A stretch of 32,300 nt of DNA, from positions 1 through 32,300 of the forward strand of contig JAMDDV010000039.1 in assembly GCA_023488455.1 (NCBI GenBank), given 5' to 3'. How positions within the stretch are numbered: position 1 is the first letter of the stretch; each line of letters starts with the position of its first letter. A program made the translations under genes and the position numbers. Of this stretch, positions 7,101-16,418 are shown in pieces. Below the pieces are notes generated by a model, which worked only from the letters and a program-made list of their open reading frames with translations, was not told where the DNA came from and did no database searches. This DNA is from Actinomycetota bacterium. Lineage in GTDB: Bacteria > Actinomycetota > Humimicrobiia > Hakubellales > JAMDDV01.

Positions 7101-8789
7101 TTATTCAATGTACCCAACAGCATCGGGAACAGAAGGCTGCAGAGGCTGTTCACCACTCTGAACGGGGAAACTCGATGTTTCCTTTCGCTCAGGTAAAATT
7201 ACACTGAGCACATTTCTCCACCCAAGTGTTGCAACGATATTTACCAGGAAGACCACAAAGCCAACTGCCATAAGAGATGCTCCAATTAATGCTACAACCA
7301 TGTGCGGTTGATACTGCGTTGTGGTGTAGAGCGTGCGCCTCAACATCCCTTCAGAACCAGCCTTACCCATGGCTTCACTCATAACCAGTGCACCTATCAA
7401 CCAGAACCACAGGTGATAATTCACCGCTTTTTGACTTCGGATCTCCAGGCCCGTCAGCATGGGGATTAGCGCGTAGATCACGGCGAACAGCAGCATCCCC
7501 AGACCGATCAGCAGCATGGTGTGCGCATGTGATCCAATTACCCACTGCGTATTATGAAGCACCACATTCAGCCCTATATTCGCCTGCATAAGGCCAGCCA
7601 TTCCGCCAATGGCGAACCCGAATATGGAACCTAAAACAAATTTCAATGCAGGACTGAACTTAACTGGCCTCGCCAGCCATATAGTCATCATCGAGGCAAA
7701 AATCGTCAGTCCCATGGTAAAGAATTCTCCCCATGTGATGAACTGCCCAGAAAGCAGACGCATGAAAAACGGTTGAGGACGATCTGCAAGGAGGTGATGA
7801 CTCCACACGAACATGGACACCACAAGGTCTGCGAGTATTACTGTCCTTACGACATTTTCTCCGTATAGTTTTCTATTTACCAACAACGGAATGAGGAGAT
7901 ACCAGACACCTGCGGTGTACATCAGGACATTGCCATCTGCGACCATATCCAGGCCCCACCAGAACCAGTTCTTATAAACGAGTGCATCAACAGCACTTGG
8001 ATTCAAACTCAATCCAGTCAAAAGAGCAGGCAGGCCGTAGATTAGAATGAGCACACCTGCTGAAAGTATGACAACTGCATTAATCACAGTATCAATTGAA
8101 CCGCGACCAACGGCCACGATGAAAACAGGCAGCTTACTGTACATCGGCTCAGGATCATTAAGTTTTCTTCTGCTTAACCATCTCACCAGCCGCGGTATCC
8201 CAAATGCGGAAGCAAGAAATTGCCAGAAACTGTACTGCTGGGGGTTGCTCTTTCGCAGGACTGTGCTGAAAAGGTTGAAAGCGAATATGAGTACGTTTAT
8301 CTCAATAAGCACAAGGCCAGCGGCAAACACCACGCTTCCAACTACCGGTACGCGGTCATATGCTACAGGTAGAGGCCAGTAAAGCGTATAAAGAGAATTA
8401 AACAGTCCAAAGAAACCAGCCGCCCAGCAGGTCAGAACGCCTACGATCTGGAGTGTGAAATTTACCGGCACTAAATTTTTATATCGAATCTCCTTTTTGA
8501 GTAGGAACGGTACTAAAAAGTAGAAGGCGCCCATGACGCACATATAGGCAAAGCCATATATGCCCACAACAGGGTGGGCAGTCAGCATTGCATAGAACAG
8601 TTCTGTAGATGACGGTTCATAGGCAACTGGTCGGATGTTCATCAAAACTGATTCCATGCCGCGCAGTGATTCCAGCGATACCAGTTGAGTCCGCATTAAG
8701 ATACCTTCGAGCCCGGCCAGGGCCAGAAACACAAGACCAGCTATCGCAAACCTAAGCGTCCACTTCTCCTGCCAACCAATTCGGCTCAT
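7101..8789 (-). CDS. Divergent heme-copper oxidoreductase subunit I (NOR-like)
   Basis: This is a membrane catalytic subunit of the heme-copper superfamily, 562 residues with 12 or more helices. Numbered from ATG 8789, which has GGAGG 7 nt upstream (an in-frame TTG at 8795 is too close to that site), the low-spin heme ligands are His72 (LTAHPVVGIYG) and His423. The high-spin heme ligand is His421 (SHAH), and two CuB-site histidines are His331-His332 (WSHHLLAD). The third CuB ligand, normally the His of helix VI followed by the cross-linked Tyr, is missing: the segment reads NWFWWGLDMVADGNVLMY, with Asp281 at the His position and Asp285 four residues on, where oxygen reductases of A/B type have Tyr and NO reductases have Glu. 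The overall family looks B-type. I infer a NO-reductase-like or other non-O2 activity; annotation as cytochrome c oxidase would be unsafe. Confidence 0.85.
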   Translation of the reverse strand: MSRIGWQEKWTLRFAIAGLVFLALAGLEGILMRTQLVSLESLRGMESVLMNIRPVAYEPSSTELFYAMLTAHPVVGIYGFAYMCVMGAFYFLVPFLLKKEIRYKNLVPVNFTLQIVGVLTCWAAGFFGLFNSLYTLYWPLPVAYDRVPVVGSVVFAAGLVLIEINVLIFAFNLFSTVLRKSNPQQYSFWQFLASAFGIPRLVRWLSRRKLNDPEPMYSKLPVFIVAVGRGSIDTVINAVVILSAGVLILIYGLPALLTGLSLNPSAVDALVYKNWFWWGLDMVADGNVLMYTAGVWYLLIPLLVNRKLYGENVVRTVILADLVVSMFVWSHHLLADRPQPFFMRLLSGQFITWGEFFTMGLTIFASMMTIWLARPVKFSPALKFVLGSIFGFAIGGMAGLMQANIGLNVVLHNTQWVIGSHAHTMLLIGLGMLLFAVIYALIPMLTGLEIRSQKAVNYHLWFWLIGALVMSEAMGKAGSEGMLRRTLYTTTQYQPHMVVALIGASLMAVGFVVFLVNIVATLGWRNVLSVILPERKETSSFPVQSGEQPLQPSVPDAVGYIE

Positions 8790-8802
8790 CTTCAAACCTC
8801 CT

Positions 8803-9225
8803 TCATGAAGTTACGTTTATGGCATCTTCAATAAACATCTTGGGGTGACCTGGACCCGAATATTCAGTGGAGCGGACATCATATAAACCCGGAGCATCGA
8901 ATTTCCATAATATCTTGTTGTAATGCCCAGGTATCACCTGCATCTGGAAAACTAATGAGCCATCCTTTCTGAATACTCCAAATCCGTAAGTGACATCTCT
9001 TGAGGTTGCGACAAATTCTACGAATTGGGAAGTTTTTAATTCAATACCCTCCGATGGAAGCTTCATCTGATAATCTTCAACCTCAATGAAGATACTCTGC
9101 TCTGGAACAGGGCGAGACCAGAGCGACCATGTCTGCCATGGCACTAGCGGCGAAAGAGTAATTGCATTAAAAGCCACAGCGACAATAATAAGAAATCCAA
9201 ACCAGAGTTTTTCCCTCTTCTCCAT
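8803..9225 (-). CDS. Heme-copper oxidoreductase subunit II lacking CuA
   Basis: The 140-residue protein has one N-terminal membrane anchor (about 8-28) and an outer cupredoxin domain, the size and shape of subunit II of ba3-type oxidases. The CuA loop aligns residue for residue with the ba3 pattern C-x3-C-x3-H-x2-M but reads STEYSGPGHPKM: both cysteines are serine (Ser119, Ser123) while His127 and Met130 remain. The other His ligand in the DVxHGF motif is Tyr80 (DVTYGF). CuA should therefore be absent, so electrons must enter the complex another way, for example from quinol or directly from a cupredoxin. It lies 13 bp upstream of subunit I, with AAAGGAG before the ATG. Confidence 0.88.
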   Translation of the reverse strand: MEKREKLWFGFLIIVAVAFNAITLSPLVPWQTWSLWSRPVPEQSIFIEVEDYQMKLPSEGIELKTSQFVEFVATSRDVTYGFGVFRKDGSLVFQMQVIPGHYNKILWKFDAPGLYDVRSTEYSGPGHPKMFIEDAINVTS

Positions 9226-9227
9226 GG

Positions 9228-9332
9228 CTAATCTCCTTTATGTCTCACTTTAAGAACAAAAAAGAGCATGAATACTGCCGTCAATATCACGAAGGCAGCA
9301 TAAGCCCACCAGATCAGATCGGTAATGTGCAT
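9228..9332 (-). CDS. Heme-copper oxidoreductase subunit IIa, 34 residues
   Basis: A short frame starts at ATG 9332 behind the strong site AAAGGAGGT and encodes 34 residues: MHITDLIWWAYAAF, a hydrophobic helix, then a basic end LKVRHKGD. Subunit IIa of the Thermus ba3 oxidase is also a single helix of 34 residues, so position, size and topology all agree. The stop lies 2 bp before the ATG of subunit II, suggesting translational coupling. It is the first gene of the operon and is easily missed by gene callers with a length cut-off. Confidence 0.8.
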   Translation of the reverse strand: MHITDLIWWAYAAFVILTAVFMLFFVLKVRHKGD

Positions 9333-9543
9333 GGAATTTACCTCCTTTCTTTGCCATAAACTGATGATAGGGAAAGTATTTCAATGATCTTGTTAATTCG
9401 CAATTCGGAGTTCTCAAAGAGAATAAATAATGTTTGCATTTTATTTATCCTTAATATATGTATTATGATTATATAAGTTATATATTTATTTTCAATATAT
9501 AATTTGTCAGAATTTGAATTCAAATAGAAGTCATAAAAATTGA

Positions 9544-9552
9544 TGCTATAAT
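9544..9552 (+). promoter_or_regulatory. Extended -10 promoter of tatC
   Basis: TGCTATAAT is a consensus extended -10 element. A start near 9559 would leave a leader of about 20 nt before the GTG of tatC. No good -35 is seen, which is usual for extended -10 promoters. The rest of the divergent region 9333-9543 is very AT-rich and also carries ATAGGGAAA at 9367-9375, a half copy of the element found at 16312 and 20315. Confidence 0.5.
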
Positions 9553-9579
9553 ATCTTCCTATCAAAGAGGAAATCGATA

Positions 9580-10293
9580 GTGGAAAGAAAAACAAGCGAA
9601 AATCGTGAAAAAATCATGACATTTTGGGATCATCTGGATGAACTGCGCAAGAGGCTGATCATCTGCATCATTGCACTTGTAATTACAACCGGTGTCGCTT
9701 ACCCTTTTCATGATTTTTTTCTTGACCTGCTTCTAAAGCCAGCAGGTTCAATAAATCTGAATATCCTCGAAGTCCTGGAGCCATTTAAAGTTAACATGCT
9801 CATATCTTTTTTCATAGGGATTACGGTGAGCTTCCCCATTCTGAGCTATCAGATAATACAGTTTATTTCGCCTGCTGTTGGAAAGAAGCAAAAGAAGGTA
9901 ATAATTCCACTTACGATCATATTTTTCGTGCTTTTTGCTGCAGGAATGGTTTTCAGCTATAAAATGCTTCTTCCTAACTCAATAAGATGGCTTTTAGCCC
10001 AGGGGCAGGGCTTGCAGCTGACGCTTGCGCTTGGGCGCTACGTATCTTTTGTGGGATGGTTTTTAATAGCATCGGGGGCTACATTTGAAATGCCCCTCGT
10101 CCTGCTGGCTCTTGTTAAAATAGGCATACTTGACAGAAAAACGCTCAGAAAAAAATGGAGGGTAGCCTATATCACCATATTTATTATTGCAGCTATTATC
10201 ACTCCAGACTGGAGTCCTGTGACAATGTTGTCACTGGCATTACCTATGGTGCTTCTATATGAACTATCCATGCTTCTGGCAAAGATCATATGA
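9580..10293 (+). CDS. tatC: TatC, twin-arginine translocase core
   Basis: TatC is the membrane receptor for twin-arginine signal peptides. The 237-residue protein has the family start MTFWDHLDELRKRL, the periplasmic EVLEPFKVNML region, the SFPILSYQIIQFISPAVGKKQKK segment (spanning about residues 86-108), and six predicted helices. The start is GTG 9580 behind an AGAGGA site. It is convergent with two tatA-like genes. Tat substrates encoded nearby include the TtrA-like molybdoenzyme and the 4Fe-4S protein at 18809-19657, so this Tat system probably serves the island. Confidence 0.95.
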   Translation: MERKTSENREKIMTFWDHLDELRKRLIICIIALVITTGVAYPFHDFFLDLLLKPAGSINLNILEVLEPFKVNMLISFFIGITVSFPILSYQIIQFISPAVGKKQKKVIIPLTIIFFVLFAAGMVFSYKMLLPNSIRWLLAQGQGLQLTLALGRYVSFVGWFLIASGATFEMPLVLLALVKIGILDRKTLRKKWRVAYITIFIIAAIITPDWSPVTMLSLALPMVLLYELSMLLAKII

Positions 10294-10320
10294 ATTATCG
10301 TAGATTTTAGCTAAAAATAT

Positions 10321-10542
10321 TTACCCTACTGAATCCCTTATATCTTTTTCGATTTCATCAATTTCAAGTTCTTCTCTAATTTTTTCCTGTGCTTCCTCCT
10401 GGGATGATCTGAGCTTCCTTAACGTTTTTCCTATTGAGCTACCAATCTCAGGAAGTCTTTTGGGTCCAAAAATTAGAAGGGCTACTACCAAAATAATTAA
10501 GATTTCGGGCCATCCAAGATTCAAAAAGCCCAACTGTATCAC
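10321..10542 (-). CDS. tatA: TatA/TatB-type translocase subunit
   Basis: The 73-residue protein has the TatA/B plan: a short N-terminus, a membrane helix (WPEILIILVVALLIF), the FGPKRLPEIGSSIGKTLRKL hinge and amphipathic helix, and an acidic charged tail (EEAQEKIREELEIDEIEKD). It follows the other tatA-like gene by 27 bp. The Glu in the first helix and the longer charged tail could suit a TatB role, but sequence alone does not decide. Confidence 0.92.
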   Translation of the reverse strand: MIQLGFLNLGWPEILIILVVALLIFGPKRLPEIGSSIGKTLRKLRSSQEEAQEKIREELEIDEIEKDIRDSVG

Positions 10543-10569
10543 CTCAATTTACATTCCATGAAAAATATA

Positions 10570-10770
10570 TCAAAGATTTTCCGGATCATTAATTTCTGCT
10601 TCGGCCTTAGCATCGATCTGTGCATTTGCTTTCCTTGCTTCCTTGAAATTTCTTATTGCTTTACCTATGGAGCTAGCCAGATCTGGGATCTTTTTGGGAC
10701 CAAATATAACAAGCGCAATCGCCAGAATTATCAGAAGCTCAGGCAAACCAAAGGATGAAAATCCAGCCAC
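10570..10770 (-). CDS. tatA: TatA translocase subunit
   Basis: This 66-residue TatA has the helix LPELLIILAIALVIF, the FGPKKIPDLASSIGKAIRNF motif and a short charged tail. A good ribosome binding site (GGAGG) precedes the ATG. It lies 82 bp after the NrfD-like gene, so it could be co-transcribed with the molybdoenzyme operon. Having two TatA-like proteins beside TatC suggests either a TatA/TatB pair or a dedicated translocase for the island's large cofactor-bearing proteins. Confidence 0.93.
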   Translation of the reverse strand: MAGFSSFGLPELLIILAIALVIFGPKKIPDLASSIGKAIRNFKEARKANAQIDAKAEAEINDPENL

Positions 10771-10852
10771 CTAAACCACCTCCTTTTATAATTAAACATT
10801 ATCGCTTCATCATCATTTCTTCGCTATTCATATATATGCATGCCTATATTTA

Positions 10853-12103
10853 TCAAGTCTCCTTTGAGGATAAATGACCTTTAAGCGGTAGCAGATAAAA
10901 ACCTATCGTTAAAAGGATTAAGCTTAGTGAAACGATTCCAATGGTAGAAACCCATTCAATCAAGGTGGGATTGTAAATTATTGACAGGCGAGCATCTATA
11001 AATGCCTCTGGTTTTCCCATAATCTGTGGCACAGTAAAGGAAGGACTTACTATATTCCATCGAGCTCCCAATATACCTATGGCGATCAAAAGCGCAGCAA
11101 AACCAGCGATCTTTATATTTTTTGCGGCATTTTTGTTATAGATAATGATAATTGGAATGAGCACACCGATCAGCAGTTGAAGTATCCAGAATGCCCACCA
11201 GAATCTTCCAAAAGCTATCTCCTTAAACACCATTACATGCTCCGGTATTCTGCCGTAAAGTGTAATGAGCGTTTCAGAAGATAAAAGGATCATATCGAAA
11301 ATTACAAAACCAGCTGCCAACTTGGCGAGTCCAATTGAAACGTCATTATGACCAGGCTCCTTCTTGCCAAAGAAGGTATAAATAAACGCAACTAACCCCC
11401 CTCCAGAGGCTAGCGCTGAAACTATAAATATGATAGGGAACAGCCCTGTGAACCAGAATGGCTGTGCTTTGACAACTCCAAATATTGCCCCAGTACCACC
11501 GTGCACACCAAGGGCTATCGGAATCCCAATAGCTCCAAGAACCTTCACGATTGACATGTCTTTTCCAAGTGACCTCTCAGAGATATCACGTGTCCCCAAA
11601 GATAACACTCTGTAAAACACTTTGGCAATTCCATTATTTCTTTCTGCCAGACGCACAAGATCCTGTCTCATCAAGAAAAAGAGCTCCCCTAAAATCAACA
11701 ATGCATATACTACATATAGGAATATCTCCAATTCCAAAATAGAGGACAGGCTAACGTTGAAAAAGACGGTCCAGAATCTTTCTATGCGTCCCAAATCGTA
11801 CACTATAAAAAGCATTCCTGTTACGAGCGTGATCAAGGCCGTAAAGACCGCTATCCTACCTGCTCTTTCAAAACGCTTCATCCCAAAGACAAAAATCATG
11901 GTTGAAAGCAGAAAAGACCCGGCTGATAGCCCTATGAAATAAATGTAAAATGCTACCCATAAACCCCATGGAACAAAGCTCGTCAGACCGGTAGCCTTCA
12001 ATCCCTCAACTATTCTTACCGAAAAAGCCCATACTCCAAATCCAAAGGCAACCAAAATGATTATCCAGTAGATAAGTCTTCCAATTTTTTTCATCTTATT
12101 CAC
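10853..12103 (-). CDS. NrfD/TtrC-like quinone-interacting membrane subunit
   Basis: This is a polysulfide-reductase NrfD-family membrane protein of 416 residues with about ten hydrophobic helices. It is the presumed quinol-oxidising (or quinone-reducing) anchor for the 4Fe-4S and molybdenum subunits encoded just upstream. Family-like segments include PWGLWVAFYIYFIGLSAGSF and the GRIERFW and GVHGGTGAIFG regions. The position matches ttrC in tetrathionate reductase operons (order here B-A-C). The start is either GTG 12103 or ATG 12094, and both have a purine-rich GGGT site in reach. It is followed by the tatA genes. Confidence 0.9.
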   Translation of the reverse strand: MNKMKKIGRLIYWIIILVAFGFGVWAFSVRIVEGLKATGLTSFVPWGLWVAFYIYFIGLSAGSFLLSTMIFVFGMKRFERAGRIAVFTALITLVTGMLFIVYDLGRIERFWTVFFNVSLSSILELEIFLYVVYALLILGELFFLMRQDLVRLAERNNGIAKVFYRVLSLGTRDISERSLGKDMSIVKVLGAIGIPIALGVHGGTGAIFGVVKAQPFWFTGLFPIIFIVSALASGGGLVAFIYTFFGKKEPGHNDVSIGLAKLAAGFVIFDMILLSSETLITLYGRIPEHVMVFKEIAFGRFWWAFWILQLLIGVLIPIIIIYNKNAAKNIKIAGFAALLIAIGILGARWNIVSPSFTVPQIMGKPEAFIDARLSIIYNPTLIEWVSTIGIVSLSLILLTIGFYLLPLKGHLSSKET

Positions 12104-12125
12104 CCTTTACCCTAAAAAAGAAACA

Positions 12126-15100
12126 TCAACTTAGAATGCCGACTTTAATTACCTTTACCCTGGTATCATAAAACACTGCACTCCCACCTACGGGATCGCT
12201 CAGACAGGTGTTCTTCAGATAAGGATCGATTCGCATTGCAGCATTGGCATGTATACCACGCACACGGCGCGGATCACCCTTGACAACCTGTCCATCTATC
12301 ATCACATCGACTCCACCGTACGCCCAGTGCCCGTGTCCAAGTGAGAAACCGACAACGCCAGGGCGCATGCCCTGAATAACCCTGACCTTGCCTATTATGG
12401 GCACCTTACTGCCATTTTTTAAATCCCAAATACCATCAAGATTAGTTGCTGAGGTGATCCTTGCTAAATCACCATGCTTAAAGCCCAATCGAGCAGCGTC
12501 CATCTCATTCATAATTATGGTGTTCTCTGGCAGTAACGCCGAAAGCCAGTAATTGCTGGTGGTACGCGACTTGGTCTGTGAAACTTCACGGAAAGTGATA
12601 AGGTTCAGATCAAAGCCAGCTTTTTCATCTTCGATTGGTTCGCCCGTCACATCAAGGGGAGCGGGAATATAGGTTGGAAAACCAGGGATAGCTTTACCGG
12701 TCATGGAACTCTTAACACCTGCAGTTTTTTCCTGGTAGATATTGATGAGTTTCCCGTACTTGTTCGTCACCTGGTCACCACTGAATATCTTACTGTATTC
12801 CTGAAAACGGCCGCCCCGGTTAAGGACGTATATGACCTTTCGCCAGAGCTCATCTCCAACAATCGACTTCCAACGCGCAGGATCAAATACGCTCTTTGGT
12901 AAGTGTTTTCTGGAGTCCATGAATAGCTTCACTTCCTCATCATCCGCATCAGGGACGGCATCTGAGCCATCCGACTTTTCACCAAATGCAAGATTAGCGA
13001 CTATCCTCAGATACATGTCATCCATGTGTGTGAAAGGTACTCCATCACCAAAACCATCAGGCCCAAAACCAGGTAGGTTCAAAGACTCTGCCATCGCCAA
13101 CAGCGTACTTTCAAGGGATATGGGCATCTGTTGGCCGAAAACAGTTACAGTCTCGATCAGGGGCGCAATAGTTGGCTGGCGCACACCCTGTAGTTTTACA
13201 GTCATACTTGGATGAGAGCCGCTAAATTCCCAACGCTCCAGATTGCTTAGGTCAGGGAATATATAGTCAGCGTACATGCTCGTTTCACCAATTACAATAT
13301 CCCAGGTCACAAACAGCGGCAATTTATTTACATCAGACAATATATCGATGTTTGTATTTCCAGCTGGCAGTGAATACACCGGTGATCCCATGTATAAGAA
13401 AGCCGCCTTTATCGAATACGGGTATGCATCACTTGAAGAGGTGAAAATTTCCTGATAGATATCCGAGGCAAGCGGATACCAATTCCGTTTGGCTGGATAA
13501 TCAGCGAAGATAGTGGTTGCTTCATACTTAACATCATGGCGGATTACACTGATTCCAAACGGAGCAAGTGCTCCTGGATTCATTTTACTAAAATCAAATG
13601 GGCCCTCAGCTTTCTTTCCGACCAGATCGTAAGCTGATAACTTTACCTGACCACCCTTCCAGTCATAGTTACCAATAAGCGCAGCCAGGGAGAACCAGGC
13701 ATAGACGTTATAGAAGCCGTTTGTGTGCTGAGAAACTCCTCTGTGCACATCTACTGCTGCCTTCTTACCATGGCTTGTAAATTCCTCTGCAATCTCCACC
13801 AGGTCGTTAACTCCTACATCACAAATTTTTGCCCATTCCTCTAAGGTTTTGCTGAAAGCTGAGTCGTGCAGGATTTGAAGACCGCTCTTGACCCGAATAC
13901 CGCTAACCATAAGGTCAACGAATATGTCACCTTCGACAACGTTCTTATCATCGTTTGGGTTGAAAATAATGTATTCACCATTTCTGCGGACCACAAAGGG
14001 ATCAAATGTGAACACTGTTTTGTCATCCAGGGTTACATACTCAGTCTCCTTTTTGTCATCCTTTTCAACCTCCCTTTTTTCAACCATGTTTAGATCTGAA
14101 GCACGAAGGAATTTACTTGGCTTATCCTCCTCGATCTTTACCAACCAGGATGCATTGGTCCAGGACGGCTCCTTGTCTTTAGCCGCTGCTGCTTTATTGG
14201 CATTTTCAAGGAATCTTGTATCATAACGCTCTTTTTCAAAAACAGTTCGGATAAGAGCAAGTGCGAGGGCGGCCTCTGTTCCCGGCTTGGCTGGAAGCCA
14301 CTTCCAGGCCTTTGCAGCAGCCTTGGAGAGACGTGGATCCACGACTACATATTTAAGTCGCCCGGTACTCAGGCCACTGGTGATACGGGGAACCCTGTTG
14401 GTCGGGCCGTAATTTGCTTCAAACGGCGAAGCTCCGACAAATATTACAAATTCGCTGTTCTCAACATCCGCCTGCCAATAAAACTTCTCGCCTCCGCTGA
14501 ACTTATGGCCATCCCACTGTTCGCTCATTGCCTTACCGGTAAAGTAAAGCGATCCCTGACAAACGGTAGTATGACCGTGTCTATTGGTCGATCCGAGGTT
14601 ATCACCAAAAAAGCGGTGGATGAACTCAGCCCTACCAGCCTTCTGCCGCCCTGAGACGTACAGAATTTGGTTGTTTTTGGGACCCAGGTCAGGATGATCA
14701 GGATCCATCAGCATATCCAGGTGGTCTTTGTGTTTCTTTTTAAATTCCTCCACAAGCCCCTTCTTCTTATCTTTATCTTTCTCATCCAGGATTGCCTTTA
14801 CATCACCAGCCATAGCTTTCGCAACCTCTGGATCACGAAGAGCCCACAAATCCTTCAGGCCAGTTACCTCACGGTTCTCCTCACCTGATACATCAGAAAA
14901 AAGTTTTCCACCTTCTACTATTTCATCTATGGCTTGTTTAAATGTGATCGTTTTCCATTTATTAGATCCTCTTGGCCCATTTCGCTTCAGGACCTTCACA
15001 ATCCGATAAGGGTCGTACGTAGTCTGAATCCCCGCATGTGCCTTCGGACAGACACCGCCATCAACAGTCGCAGCCTCAACCAGGGGAGCCTTGTAGGAAA

Positions 15101-15422
15101 TATGCGGATTCAAGGTAAAGGGACTATAAGGGTTACCGTCAATCCTTGCGATAACACCATCCAACAATTTTACTTTTATCCCGCAGTTGGTATTACACTG
15201 CTGGCACACCGAGTAAATAATATTCTCAGGCAGGGATAATGCGTACACTTCGGCAGCAGTTAATGTTCCAGCCTCTGCTCGTCTAACTAATTTCCAGAGA
15301 CCCGGCATCTGGCTGGCGATCACCGCAGATCCACCCATAAAAGCGGAAATCTTCAGAAACTCTCGTCTGCTGATCTTATTGCCAGGTTCTCTTTTTTTCT
15401 GTTCAATATTTTCATCTTTCAT
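12126..15422 (-). CDS. Tat-exported molybdopterin oxidoreductase, TtrA family
   Basis: This is the catalytic subunit of a DMSO-reductase-family enzyme, 1098 residues from ATG 15422, which has GGAGG 9 nt upstream. A twin-arginine signal (SRREFLKIS) sits at about 18-26 and is followed by a hydrophobic stretch. A 4Fe-4S site is formed by Cys73, Cys76, Cys80 and Cys115. The likely Mo ligand is Cys278 ([11 protein letters not shown]). Several blocks recall tetrathionate reductase Ttr[52 protein letters not shown] and the C-terminal GYGHR-type GHGHWAYGG. The TtrA clade also contains selenate- and possibly arsenate-type reductases, so the substrate is not settled. A lysine/aspartate-rich stretch at about 200-225 looks like an insertion. 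It probably receives electrons from the 4Fe-4S and NrfD-like subunits. Confidence 0.9.
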   Translation of the reverse strand: MKDENIEQKKREPGNKISRREFLKISAFMGGSAVIASQMPGLWKLVRRAEAGTLTAAEVYALSLPENIIYSVCQQCNTNCGIKVKLLDGVIARIDGNPYSPFTLNPHISYKAPLVEAATVDGGVCPKAHAGIQTTYDPYRIVKVLKRNGPRGSNKWKTITFKQAIDEIVEGGKLFSDVSGEENREVTGLKDLWALRDPEVAKAMAGDVKAILDEKDKDKKKGLVEEFKKKHKDHLDMLMDPDHPDLGPKNNQILYVSGRQKAGRAEFIHRFFGDNLGSTNRHGHTTVCQGSLYFTGKAMSEQWDGHKFSGGEKFYWQADVENSEFVIFVGASPFEANYGPTNRVPRITSGLSTGRLKYVVVDPRLSKAAAKAWKWLPAKPGTEAALALALIRTVFEKERYDTRFLENANKAAAAKDKEPSWTNASWLVKIEEDKPSKFLRASDLNMVEKREVEKDDKKETEYVTLDDKTVFTFDPFVVRRNGEYIIFNPNDDKNVVEGDIFVDLMVSGIRVKSGLQILHDSAFSKTLEEWAKICDVGVNDLVEIAEEFTSHGKKAAVDVHRGVSQHTNGFYNVYAWFSLAALIGNYDWKGGQVKLSAYDLVGKKAEGPFDFSKMNPGALAPFGISVIRHDVKYEATTIFADYPAKRNWYPLASDIYQEIFTSSSDAYPYSIKAAFLYMGSPVYSLPAGNTNIDILSDVNKLPLFVTWDIVIGETSMYADYIFPDLSNLERWEFSGSHPSMTVKLQGVRQPTIAPLIETVTVFGQQMPISLESTLLAMAESLNLPGFGPDGFGDGVPFTHMDDMYLRIVANLAFGEKSDGSDAVPDADDEEVKLFMDSRKHLPKSVFDPARWKSIVGDELWRKVIYVLNRGGRFQEYSKIFSGDQVTNKYGKLINIYQEKTAGVKSSMTGKAIPGFPTYIPAPLDVTGEPIEDEKAGFDLNLITFREVSQTKSRTTSNYWLSALLPENTIIMNEMDAARLGFKHGDLARITSATNLDGIWDLKNGSKVPIIGKVRVIQGMRPGVVGFSLGHGHWAYGGVDVMIDGQVVKGDPRRVRGIHANAAMRIDPYLKNTCLSDPVGGSAVFYDTRVKVIKVGILS

Positions 15423-15461
15423 ACTGTGCAACCTCCATGGATTCTGCACTCAATATTCGAT

Positions 15462-16223
15462 TTACAAAAGATAATATACTCTCGGTTCTGTACCCAGCTC
15501 CTCCTTAAGTCTTACCGCATTGGGTAAAGATGCGAGTTTAGAAACCAGGCTTTTTGTATCGTTAATATCGCCAAAGTAAGTCGCACGGCCAATGCAGGTG
15601 GTGACACAGGCTGGGAGCATTCCTGCCTCAAGACGATGTATGCAAAACTGACATTTGCGTACGTTGCCAATAGGAGAGCTGTTTTTTTTACGAGTCCATC
15701 TCTTCTGATATTCAAAATTATCAGCCTTTTCGTACACGATAGCCGTTTCACGTCCTTCAACTGAGGCTGGGGAGGAAGGAGTTCCGTCTGTGTAATATAA
15801 ACCAAAATCAAATGACCGGGCACCGTATGGACATGCTGTAACACAATAACGGCAACCTATACAAATTTTGTAATCAATCACAACAATGCCGTCTGCTTGT
15901 TTCCAGGTCGCACCAACTGGACAGACTGGCACGCAAGGCGGTTCATCACAATGAAAGCATGGCAGCGGAGTAAAACGGCGGGTTACATTTGGGTACGTAC
16001 CTATTTCTTCATCAGTAACAGGGCGATAGACAATACCCGGTGGTAGCTTATTCTCAGACACACAGGCGATCGTACAGGCTGAACAACCCACACATTTTAG
16101 CTGGTCAATAACCATAACCCAATGCCTTTTCTGAATAGGTTTCTTAAAAGCCCGATGGAGATCTGCCTGCATACGTAGCAAGACATCTACCTGCTTTTCC
16201 TCTAACAGCACATTTTGTTCCAT
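15462..16223 (-). CDS. TtrB-like protein with four 4Fe-4S clusters
   Basis: This is the electron-transfer subunit for the molybdoenzyme, 253 residues. Four cysteine groups are visible: [35 protein letters not shown], and KCQFC...CVTTC, enough for four 4Fe-4S clusters as in PsrB/DmsB/TtrB. There is no signal peptide, so it is probably exported together with the Tat-bearing catalytic subunit. It is the first gene of the leftward B-A-C operon, 39 bp upstream of the catalytic gene. Its promoter region carries the tandem-box element at 16312-16350. The ending [14 protein letters not shown] is echoed in the other Fe-S protein of the window (KEELGTQPRVWYIP). Confidence 0.93.
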   Translation of the reverse strand: MEQNVLLEEKQVDVLLRMQADLHRAFKKPIQKRHWVMVIDQLKCVGCSACTIACVSENKLPPGIVYRPVTDEEIGTYPNVTRRFTPLPCFHCDEPPCVPVCPVGATWKQADGIVVIDYKICIGCRYCVTACPYGARSFDFGLYYTDGTPSSPASVEGRETAIVYEKADNFEYQKRWTRKKNSSPIGNVRKCQFCIHRLEAGMLPACVTTCIGRATYFGDINDTKSLVSKLASLPNAVRLKEELGTEPRVYYLL

Positions 16224-16311
16224 CCCTTTCTCCTTTTATATGGACCGAAGCTTCTCTTTTGTCATCCAAAAGATATAAAATTCCTTAATTATTTTGTGAA
16301 TTAGAACGCAA

Positions 16312-16350
16312 GGAGTCTATAGGGAAAAATATGACTTTTCTGTAGGGGAA
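16312..16350 (-). promoter_or_regulatory. Tandem-box regulatory element upstream of ttrB-like operon
   Basis: Written on the plus strand, GGAGT leads into CTATAGGGAAAA (box at 16318-16324) and, 23 bp on, TGTAGGGGAA (from 16341). The same arrangement with the same 20-bp gap between CTATAGGG and GGGG recurs at 20315-20355. This points to a dimeric activator bound to one face of the helix, most likely the response regulator encoded nearby. Downstream on the minus strand, TTCACA, 17 bp and TATATC form a possible promoter before the ttrB-like gene. Confidence 0.6.
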
Positions 16351-16418
16351 TATACTACCCAATTATTATTGCTAGTTAAAAAGTAAAAACCTTCTACTTA
16401 AACATCTCCTCCTTATCA

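Noticed and set aside
7101..9225. Annotation as cytochrome c oxidase (ba3 type)
   Set aside because: The helix VI His and Tyr and the CuA cysteines are missing, so only the fold and family can be claimed.
9338..9595. Minus-strand frame of 85 codons before tatC
   Set aside because: It lies in a very AT-rich divergent promoter region, overlaps the tatC start, has no family features and conflicts with the well supported subunit IIa gene context.
12832..15239. Several plus-strand frames of 60-127 codons inside the molybdoenzyme gene
   Set aside because: They are shadows of a complete, clearly coding gene on the other strand and show no domain or ribosome binding site.
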